Part shown: positions 8,593-15,105 of the stretch, piece by piece
How the letters are laid out: the number at the start of each line of letters is the position of its first letter
How positions within the stretch are numbered: the stretch's first letter is position 1
NCBI GenBank assembly: GCA_020073115.1
Contig: JAIQFU010000004.1
Location: forward strand, 25,007 to 57,672
Reading direction: 5' to 3'
Length of the DNA stretch: 32,666 nt
Source: Terriglobia bacterium
GTDB lineage: Bacteria; Acidobacteriota; Terriglobia; Bryobacterales; Bryobacteraceae
Notes under the pieces: model-generated
The model's input: only the letters and a program-made list of their open reading frames with translations
What the model was told of the DNA's origin: nothing
Database searches by the model: none
Translations under genes and position numbers: made by a program

Positions 8593-11292
8593 ATGAAAGC
8601 TATTCTTCTTTCCTCTCTCGCGGCCTGCGCGTTTGCGCAGACGCCGTATGATACTTCGATCCAGCCTTCGGCAGCCGCCCACGAGATCACGGTTGACAAG
8701 GGCTCGACGGCGCTGTGGCAAACGCTAAAAAAACTCCACACGCGCGCCAGCCTGATCATGATCACCGCCCACCCGGACGATGAAGACGGCGGCATGCTCA
8801 CTTACGAATCGCGCGGCCGAGGCGCGCGAGTGACGCTGCTGACGCTCAACCGGGGCGAGGGCGGCGCCAACGTGATGTCGCCCGACTATTTCGACGCGCT
8901 GGGGCTGGTCCGCACCGAGGAACTGCTGGCGGCGGACCGATACTACGGCGTGGACCAGTACTGGACCCGCGTGGTGGATTACGGTTTTTCGAAAACCATG
9001 GCGGAATCGATCCAGCACTGGACGCGCGACCGCGTGCTCTACGACGTGGTGCGGGTGGTGCGGATGACGCGCCCGCTGGTGATCACGTCGGTGTTCGTGG
9101 GAGGGCCGAGCGACGGCCACGGGAACCACCAGACCGCGGGGGCGATGGCGCAGGCGGTGTTCCAGGCCGCGGGCGATCCGAACGTGTTTCCCGAGCAGAT
9201 GCGGGAGGGGTTGCGGCCGTGGTCGCCGCTGAAGGACTACGCGCGCGTGCCGTTCCGCGCCAGGATCGCGTCCCGCCGGCCGGGCGGGGCTGAGCAACTG
9301 ACGGCGAACGTCGAAATTCCCGAGGGGACTTACGACCCGGTGCTGGGGGCTTCCTACGTTCAGATCTCGCGCCAGGGACTGGGCTACCAAAAGTCGCAGA
9401 ACGGCGGCCCGAGCCTCCCCGAGCCGGGCCCGATGAACAGCCCCTACCATCGTTACGGATCACTGGTGGAATCGCCGGAGAAGGAAGGCGACATCTTCGA
9501 TGGCATTGACGTTTCGCTGACGGGCCTCGCTACCCTGGCCAAGGGCGGCGACACGGTATTCGTCACCGCCGGCCTCGCCCGGATCAACGCCGCGGTGGAG
9601 AACGCCATGGCGAAGTTTACGGCCGCGCATCCCGAACAGTGCGCGCCGGCGCTGGCCTCGGGGATGAAGGAGACAATCGCGCTGATCGACGCCGTGGGGA
9701 AGAGCAATCTGTCGGACGATTCCAAGTACGACCTCCTGCACGAACTGAACATCAAGAAGGCGCAGTTCAACAGCGCGCTGGCGCAATCGCTGGGGCTGGC
9801 AGTGGCGGCCACGGTGGCGCCGGAGCGCGCGGTGGATCCGTTGTTCGCGGAGTTTATGGGCGCGCCCGACACCTTCCGCATGGCGATCCCCGGGCAGACG
9901 TTGGGCGTCAAGGTGAGGGTAGCCAACCAGAGCGGCGCGCCGGCGAAGGTGGAGAAGGTGAGCGTGAGCGCCGAGACCGGGCCGGCGTGGCAGACCACCG
10001 CCGGGACAAACAGGGACCAGGACTGGACGTTCACGGTGCGGGCGCCGGACGACGCGCCGTTCACGCGGCCGTACTTCTCACGGCCGGACATCGAACAGTC
10101 TTATTACGATATCCGCGACCCGCGCTCTCTGAACCGGCCGCTGGCGCCGTATCCGCTGGCGGCGTGGGCCGACCTGAGTTTCGACGGCGCACCCATCCGC
10201 ATCGGGCAGTACGTGCAGACGGTGAAGCGGGAAAACGGTCTGGGGGCGGTGCTGGAGCCGCTGGCCGTGGCTCCGGCGGTGAGTGTGGCGATATCGCCGC
10301 GGAACGGGATCGTGCCGCTCGAGGAGAAGTCGTTCCCGGTCACGGCCGTCGTACACAGCAACGTGAAAGGGGCCGCGCAAGGCGGGGTACGGCTGGATCT
10401 GCCTTCGGGCTGGAGAGCGGACCCGTCCACGGCGCGGTTCGCCACGGCCACGGATGGCGAAGACCAGTCGCTGACTTTCACGGTCACACCCGCGAACCTG
10501 GGCGAAAAACCGTACGAGATCACCGCGGTGGCGGAATATGGCGGGAAGCAGTACCGGGAAGGCTACACGCTGACGGGCTACCCGGGGCGGCGGCCGTATT
10601 TCCTGTACAAGCCCTCCATTTACAAGACCACGGGGGTGGACGTGAAGGTCGCGCCGGGCCTGAATCTCGGCTATATCATGGGCAGCGGCGACGAGGTCCC
10701 GGAATCGCTCGAACACCTGGGCGTCAAGGTCCATTTCCTGGCGCCGAACGACATTGCCAGCGGCGACCTGAGCCGGTACGACGCCATTCTGCTCGGCGTC
10801 CGGACCTATGCCGCGCGTCCCGAACTGGCCACCTACAACAACCGCCTGCTCGATTACGTGAGGGGCGGCGGCGTGGTGATCGTGCAATACAACACGCCCG
10901 AGTACGACCACAATTTCGGCCCGTACCCCTACTCCATGACATCCAACCCGGAGGAGGTGACCGACGAGGCGTCCCAGGTCCGGATTCTCGACCCCTCCAA
11001 CCCGGTTTTCAACTGGCCGAACAAGATCACCGGCAGCGACTTCACGGGATGGGCGGAAGAGCGCGGCTCGAAATGGATGAAATCCTGGGATCCCCGCTAT
11101 GAGGCGCTGCTGGAAACGCACGACCCGGGGCAGGAGCCACAAAAGGGCGGACTGCTCTACGCGAAATACGGCAAGGGCGTGTACATCTACGACGCGTACG
11201 CTTTCTACCGGCAGTTGCCGGAGGGCGTGCCGGGGGCGTACCGCATTTTCGCCAACCTGATCAGCCTGCCCAAAAACCCCGGGCAGCAATAG
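8593..11292 (+). CDS. PIG-L/LmbE-family deacetylase fused to NEW3-like and GATase1-like domains
   Basis: 899 residues from ATG 8593, where a signal peptide starts (MKAILLSSLAACAFAQ). An upstream ATG at 8512 lies inside the inverted repeat and is unlikely. Residues about 50-250 are a PIG-L deacetylase domain: the zinc-binding AHPDDE is at 59-64 and a further candidate ligand pair is at H176-G-N-H179. PIG-L enzymes remove N-acetyl groups from sugars such as GlcNAc conjugates. The middle has two Ig-like stretches, one at about 610-660 (GGVRLDLPSGWRADPST...SLTFTVTPANLGEKPYEI) resembling NPCBM-associated NEW3 domains. The last 220 residues (YDAILLGVRTYAARPEL, YVRGGGVVIVQYN, YGKGVYIYDAYAFYRQLPEG) look like a ThuA/GATase1-like fold, without an obvious catalytic Cys. 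A periplasmic sugar-modifying role is inferred; the substrate is unknown. Confidence 0.88.
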   Translation: MKAILLSSLAACAFAQTPYDTSIQPSAAAHEITVDKGSTALWQTLKKLHTRASLIMITAHPDDEDGGMLTYESRGRGARVTLLTLNRGEGGANVMSPDYFDALGLVRTEELLAADRYYGVDQYWTRVVDYGFSKTMAESIQHWTRDRVLYDVVRVVRMTRPLVITSVFVGGPSDGHGNHQTAGAMAQAVFQAAGDPNVFPEQMREGLRPWSPLKDYARVPFRARIASRRPGGAEQLTANVEIPEGTYDPVLGASYVQISRQGLGYQKSQNGGPSLPEPGPMNSPYHRYGSLVESPEKEGDIFDGIDVSLTGLATLAKGGDTVFVTAGLARINAAVENAMAKFTAAHPEQCAPALASGMKETIALIDAVGKSNLSDDSKYDLLHELNIKKAQFNSALAQSLGLAVAATVAPERAVDPLFAEFMGAPDTFRMAIPGQTLGVKVRVANQSGAPAKVEKVSVSAETGPAWQTTAGTNRDQDWTFTVRAPDDAPFTRPYFSRPDIEQSYYDIRDPRSLNRPLAPYPLAAWADLSFDGAPIRIGQYVQTVKRENGLGAVLEPLAVAPAVSVAISPRNGIVPLEEKSFPVTAVVHSNVKGAAQGGVRLDLPSGWRADPSTARFATATDGEDQSLTFTVTPANLGEKPYEITAVAEYGGKQYREGYTLTGYPGRRPYFLYKPSIYKTTGVDVKVAPGLNLGYIMGSGDEVPESLEHLGVKVHFLAPNDIASGDLSRYDAILLGVRTYAARPELATYNNRLLDYVRGGGVVIVQYNTPEYDHNFGPYPYSMTSNPEEVTDEASQVRILDPSNPVFNWPNKITGSDFTGWAEERGSKWMKSWDPRYEALLETHDPGQEPQKGGLLYAKYGKGVYIYDAYAFYRQLPEGVPGAYRIFANLISLPKNPGQQ

Positions 11293-11368
11293 GGGCGCCC
11301 CGGGTGGCCGGGCCAGAGGGCGCCCCGGCTCCAGCCTGTCGCGACCGGGCGGCGCCCGTCCTACAGGC
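11292..11368. repeat. GC-rich nested hairpins at a convergent gene junction
   Basis: First structure: GGGGCGCCC (11292-11300) pairs with GGGCGCCCC (11318-11326) and encloses TGGCC-G-GGCCA (11305-11315). Second: GCCTGT (11334-11339) pairs with ACAGGC (11363-11368) around GAC-GGGC/GCCC-GTC (11343-11360). The structures begin on the last base of the deacetylase stop and end inside the last codons of the PEP-CTERM gene. No T-run follows on either strand, so termination would not be of the classic intrinsic type. Confidence 0.6.
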
Positions 11369-12110
11369 GTCGTCGGAGGAAAGCCAGGGCGATGAGGCCG
11401 GCGGCGGCCAAACCGGCGCCGGCGGGCTCGGGAACGGGATCCAGAGAGAGGCTGCCGTTTACCCCCAGGTCATTTCCCTGGTCGGGAGTCCCGGCGGCGG
11501 AGCCGATTCCGGGCACCACGAAGGATACGTTCACGAGCACCGAATCGAAGACCGACGGCGGCAACGTCAGGGAAACGGGGTCATAGTAGCAGGACGGCCC
11601 CACCGCGGGGTCGCAAACCGTCGTGCCGATGCTCAACTGCCACGACGGGCTTCCGCCCTGAATAACGGCGATGCCGCCGCCGTTGGGCGGCGCAATCGTC
11701 CCCCTGCCCGCCACCCCCGAGCCCGACAGGGTGGCATCGGCGGCGAAGTAATAGTCCGGCTGGAAGACGGCCGTGAAACTCAAGTTGTACATCAAGGGCC
11801 CGGCGCCGTAGTTCGTGGCCTCGTAGCTGTAAGTCAGAAATCCCGTCACGGGGTCGTAGGCGACGAAACCGTTTAGAACCGATTTCACGCCGGACAGCGT
11901 TGTGGGGGACAGGCAATAGGCGACGAGCGACGGGTCGGGCGCGGGGACGCAGTCGCCGAAAACGGAGTCTCCGGTGAGGCGATTTCCATTCTGGTCCGAG
12001 ACCCACGCCACGGGAGATCCCAAGGCAGCCGGGGCCGACAGAGCGCAGGCGGCGGCCAGATACCAGAGGCCACACCCGCGAAACCTCAATCCTGAGCGAT
12101 TCCAGAGCAT
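11361..12110 (-). CDS. PEP-CTERM sorting-signal protein
   Basis: 249 residues with a Sec signal peptide (about 1-31, ending APAALGS) and a C-terminal PEP-CTERM tail at 226-249: VPEPAG, a hydrophobic segment and the basic end RRRL. The middle is rich in Gly, Ser, Asn and aromatic residues in beta-strand patterns (YNLSFTAVFQPDYYFAA, SVLVNVSFVVPG) and has four or more Cys; no catalytic domain is recognised. PEP-CTERM proteins are processed by an exosortase (EpsH/XrtA type) and usually end up in extracellular polymer or biofilm matrix. No exosortase lies in the window. It follows the other PEP-CTERM gene after 15 nt and is probably co-transcribed with it. Confidence 0.82.
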   Translation of the reverse strand: MLWNRSGLRFRGCGLWYLAAACALSAPAALGSPVAWVSDQNGNRLTGDSVFGDCVPAPDPSLVAYCLSPTTLSGVKSVLNGFVAYDPVTGFLTYSYEATNYGAGPLMYNLSFTAVFQPDYYFAADATLSGSGVAGRGTIAPPNGGGIAVIQGGSPSWQLSIGTTVCDPAVGPSCYYDPVSLTLPPSVFDSVLVNVSFVVPGIGSAAGTPDQGNDLGVNGSLSLDPVPEPAGAGLAAAGLIALAFLRRRL

Positions 12111-12125
12111 CGGATCCTATAATAC

Positions 12126-12887
12126 CTAAATTGACCTTCGCAAAAGCGCCACCGACAACAGCGCCAGCCCGGCCAGGAATAGCGTGCCCGGTTCGGGGGC
12201 CGGGGTGAGATCCAGGATTTCTACGCGGCCATTCACCGTGGCGGCCGAGCCGAGGCCCGCCAGGATGAAGTGAACGTAGACGTCCAGCGTGGAGTCAGAC
12301 TGCACCGCCACGCTTTGTGAAGTCGATACGCTGTAGCATGCAACCGCGCCCGCGCGGGCGGACGAACAGTCCCCGCCCACCCCCACCTGACGATCCTTCG
12401 CGTCCACGGAGGCCTGCCGCACGACGCCATCCTGGGCGGGGGAAATAAAGAAGCCGCTCTGGCCGCCGACGGATGCGATGCTCAGGGTCGCGGTCACGGC
12501 ATTCCATGGCCCCCCGTCCAGTTGGATCGAATAGTGCTTAAACACGTCCAGCGGCTGGTTGGACAGGTTCATGACCGAGAACCCGTACGTCAGGAATGGA
12601 TCCGGATCGACGGCGGCCTCCACCTCCAGGCTGTATTCCGGCGTGTCTATCTTTTGCGAGTACCTCCAGACAGACTGCCCCGGTAACGGCGGAATGAGGT
12701 TCTCCGGCGCGGTGACAGGCTGCGATGCGACCAGAATGTCGACCGCCGGTTCCAGGAGTAAGCTGGCCTGAGAGACCGGCGCGGTGAGGAAGAATATCGC
12801 GGCTGAGAAGCAGGCCACCGCGGCCTTCGGAATTGCGAATGACGCGAGCATAAGCAAGCGGCTGCTATCTTTAGTTATCGCGCGCAT
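12126..12887 (-). CDS. PEP-CTERM sorting-signal protein
   Basis: 253 residues. Residues about 12-41 form a signal peptide (ending PVSQAS), with either M1 or M13 as possible start. The C-terminus 230-253 is a PEP-CTERM signal: APEPGT, a hydrophobic segment (LFLAGLALLSVALL) and RRSI. The mature part is predicted beta-rich, with a segment (SLEVEAAVDPDPFLTYGFSV, then LSNQPLDVFKHYSIQLDG) like other PEP-CTERM matrix proteins, and two Cys near the middle (GGDCSS, AVACYS). No enzyme motif is seen. It is the first gene of a two-gene unit with the PEP-CTERM gene at 11361-12110. The two proteins share the tail but little else, so they are different proteins using the same sorting route. Confidence 0.8.
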   Translation of the reverse strand: MRAITKDSSRLLMLASFAIPKAAVACFSAAIFFLTAPVSQASLLLEPAVDILVASQPVTAPENLIPPLPGQSVWRYSQKIDTPEYSLEVEAAVDPDPFLTYGFSVMNLSNQPLDVFKHYSIQLDGGPWNAVTATLSIASVGGQSGFFISPAQDGVVRQASVDAKDRQVGVGGDCSSARAGAVACYSVSTSQSVAVQSDSTLDVYVHFILAGLGSAATVNGRVEILDLTPAPEPGTLFLAGLALLSVALLRRSI

Positions 12888-12986
12888 CCGCCTGGAAATT
12901 AAGGTGTAAACCAGGGATCTAGTAATAGCGCGGTTACGGTACGATCATGCCGAATACGGAGTTTTCTTAGTACTGGCCCAGAGAAA

Positions 12987-14189
12987 TCAGAAGCTGTAAC
13001 GCCACGCTCCGGCGGCGTGCGAATTGCGGTGAAACTGCCCGATAAAATCGGTGTCGGACCCGGTAATCCAGGCGAAGGAGGCCGTTCCACGCCAGTGTTG
13101 GCCGAAGGCCTGGCTGTATTCGGCGCGGAGCCAGACGCCGTGGAAGTTCTGCCGGGCGACGCCCTCGAAGGCCAGGCTGCGATTCACGTCGATGGTGTAC
13201 CCCGCCCGCCCGACAAACGAGCGGGTAAAGCCGCGCACGGGAGAAAACCCCGCGGCGGCGCCGTGACGGGTGATCGCCTGGCCGGCGTAGCCGCCCACGA
13301 ACGACCACTCACCGCTCTGCCGCTCCAGTTGCAGGACGTAGAGCGCGTATTCGTCGGCGGCGCGCGTGGACGAAGTGAAATAGCCGGCCTCGGCTTTCAC
13401 GGTGACCCACCGGAAGGGCGCCGCGGCATCGCCCCCGTACATGCGCATCTGTGGATGGAACCGCTGGAGTACTAGGCCGGGCGGAGTGGGCTGTCCGCGG
13501 AACAGCGGGAGGTGGTCGTAACCGTTGTAGAACGAGAACGAGTATTCCACGGCGGCGCCGATGTGGTTCCAGCGCGCGCCGAACTGCGGCCCACCCGGGA
13601 AATCCGGCGCGAGTTCGCGGTAGGGCAGGCCGGCCGGCAGGGGCGACCAGCGCTGGTTCAGCAGCGGGATGCGGCTGGGGGTGAGACAGGGCGCGTATAC
13701 CAGGTCTATGGTGTTGGACTGCCCGCCGTAGGTCGCGCGCGCGGCCGTGATGCCCAGGAAATCGCTGTCCACCACGTCGAGAAAATCGCGCGGGGCGAAA
13801 CGGTCGGTGGGGGTGAGGACGTCGGCTTTGCCCCAACGGACGAACTGCTTGCCGGCTTCGAGCGTCAGCTTGCCGCGAGTGTACGCGGCGCTCAGGCGGC
13901 GGATCTCGAAGGCCGGCCGCTGCCGCTCGCGGTCCCACCAGGAAAGGTGAAGCATCCGCTCCGTTTCGCGGTGGGTGTCCGTGCGGGCGTCGATAGCCCC
14001 CGCGATCTGCAGCCCCGCGAGGGGCTTGTAGAAGGCTTCATACCGCAGCAACGCCTGTCCCACGACGTAGCCGCTGTCGTTGGGAGCGGCCTGCGGATAG
14101 AAAAAGCCGCTGGTTTCGAAGAACCCGCGCTGGGTGAACGTCTGGGCCGCGGCGACGGCGGCAGCGGCCAAGAGGAGCAGCAGCCTCAC
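12987..14189 (-). CDS. Outer-membrane beta-barrel protein, DUF1302-like
   Basis: 400 residues with a short signal peptide (MRLLLLLAAAAVAAAQ) and a C-terminal aromatic residue (AGAWRYSF), typical of barrels inserted by BAM. Alternating amphipathic strands run throughout. Residues 113-140 (GKQFVRWGKADVLTPTDRFA and following) strongly resemble the GKQ.V.WGeaD...D..sP.D signature of DUF1302-type outer-membrane proteins. DUF1302 proteins are often encoded beside LolA-like proteins and lipid or hydrophobic-compound exporters; that matches this locus. It is the last gene of the ABC/LolA-like operon, 67 nt after the LolA-like gene, with two hairpins in the gap that may set its expression. The transported substrate is unknown. 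Confidence 0.78.
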   Translation of the reverse strand: MRLLLLLAAAAVAAAQTFTQRGFFETSGFFYPQAAPNDSGYVVGQALLRYEAFYKPLAGLQIAGAIDARTDTHRETERMLHLSWWDRERQRPAFEIRRLSAAYTRGKLTLEAGKQFVRWGKADVLTPTDRFAPRDFLDVVDSDFLGITAARATYGGQSNTIDLVYAPCLTPSRIPLLNQRWSPLPAGLPYRELAPDFPGGPQFGARWNHIGAAVEYSFSFYNGYDHLPLFRGQPTPPGLVLQRFHPQMRMYGGDAAAPFRWVTVKAEAGYFTSSTRAADEYALYVLQLERQSGEWSFVGGYAGQAITRHGAAAGFSPVRGFTRSFVGRAGYTIDVNRSLAFEGVARQNFHGVWLRAEYSQAFGQHWRGTASFAWITGSDTDFIGQFHRNSHAAGAWRYSF

Positions 14190-14202
14190 GGCTCAGCGCC
14201 AC

Positions 14203-14237
14203 GCGGGTTGAGGACCCGCCGCAGGTTGGCAACCTGC
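14203..14237. repeat. Paired hairpins between operon genes
   Basis: Two back-to-back hairpins: GCGGGT (14203-14208), loop TGAGG, ACCCGC (14214-14219); then GCAGGTT (14221-14227), loop GGC, AACCTGC (14231-14237), both perfect. They lie in the 67-nt gap between the LolA-like gene and the outer-membrane protein gene. They could act as an mRNA-processing or attenuation point, or be a mobile hairpin chain. Confidence 0.65.
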
Positions 14238-14256
14238 CCCACAACACTCAACGCGC

Positions 14257-15105
14257 TCATTGCTCCCGCCGCAGCGCCTGGACGGTGAAATCGTCGTCCT
14301 TCACGGGAATGTTGTACTCCAGCTTCTCGATCCGCAGAAGAGTGCGGCTTTTGCGGCGCAGGTCCGTCATTTCCAACAGGCGCGCGGTCCAGATGCCCTG
14401 CACGTTGTCGATCTGGCTTTCGTGGAGCCGGCGCGCCAACTGGTCCTTGACGTAGTTCTCATACTGCGCCGGCACGTAATTGTCTTTGCGGATCCAGACA
14501 AGCGAGAGCGTATACTGGGAGACCTTTCCCTGGCGGGGGCGCGACTCGATGCGCCAGCAGGGCGCGCCGTCGATGGCCTCCTCGCCCAGGAGCCGGTAAT
14601 CGTACTGGTTGACGTCGCGCTCCTCCAGGTCTTCGAAGCTGAAATCGGTGCCGAAGAAGCGGGAGGAGCGGTCCTGGAGGGCGATCCGCCGGTCGCGGCC
14701 GATGGCGGGCGTCCACATCCACTGGTCGGAGGACCGGTCGGGATGATTGACGACCAGCAGCGCCACGCCTTTCACTTCGGCGGGAGCGGTGAAGCGGATG
14801 ACGGCTTTGCTGTCGCCGTAGGAGCCGATGCGGATGTAGTTCCACGATTTCCTGGAAACCTTGTTATTGGCGGCGACCACCTCCAGCACACCTTCGTACC
14901 GTTCGGACCTGGCCTTCCCGCGGCGCTGCGACTCCTCCACGATCTGGCGGGCGTCCTGACTGAGCACCGGCGCCGCGAGTGTAAGCCCAAGAATGGCTGA
15001 TAACAGCACGGCGGCCAGGGGGCGGGGGCCGGGGCAGGTGGAGAAGCGCAACGCCGTTGCCCGGCCCCGGGCCCCGGGCCCCGGGCCCCCGGTGAGTCTA
15101 TTCAT
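14257..15105 (-). CDS. LolA-like outer-membrane lipoprotein-sorting protein
   Basis: 282 residues from ATG 15105, which overlaps the permease stop by 8 nt. A hydrophobic signal segment (LAAVLLSAILGLTLAAPVLS) lies at about 31-50, preceded by an odd 30-residue Gly/Pro/Arg-rich leader encoded by a GC repeat. The mature part fits the LolA-like superfamily of periplasmic lipid or lipoprotein carriers: KARSERYEGVLEVV, then RIGSYGDSKAVIRFTAPAEV, WMWTPAIGRDRRI, the FFGTDFSFEDLEERDVNQYD segment typical of COG2834 members, IDGAPCWRIESRP and VWIRKDNYVPAQYE. Given the ABC-FtsX pair upstream and the barrel downstream, it probably shuttles a hydrophobic ligand across the periplasm. Whether the cargo is a lipoprotein or another lipid cannot be told. 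Confidence 0.87.
   Translation of the reverse strand: MNRLTGGPGPGARGRATALRFSTCPGPRPLAAVLLSAILGLTLAAPVLSQDARQIVEESQRRGKARSERYEGVLEVVAANNKVSRKSWNYIRIGSYGDSKAVIRFTAPAEVKGVALLVVNHPDRSSDQWMWTPAIGRDRRIALQDRSSRFFGTDFSFEDLEERDVNQYDYRLLGEEAIDGAPCWRIESRPRQGKVSQYTLSLVWIRKDNYVPAQYENYVKDQLARRLHESQIDNVQGIWTARLLEMTDLRRKSRTLLRIEKLEYNIPVKDDDFTVQALRREQ
15014..15093. repeat. GC-rich inverted repeat inside the 5' end of the LolA-like gene
   Basis: A G-rich left part (15019-15039, e.g. GGGGGCCGGGGCA) is complementary to the C-rich right part, which contains a three-fold GGGCCCC-type repetition (15060-15093). The core TTGCCCGGCCCC near 15056-15067 pairs with the left arm with one base missing. It encodes the unusual N-terminal leader of the LolA-like protein and lies next to the permease stop codon. 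Confidence 0.55.

Noticed and set aside
10078-11289. 403-codon minus-strand frame in the deacetylase gene
   Set aside because: Antisense shadow of the PIG-L fusion protein; no signal, domain or ribosome binding site.
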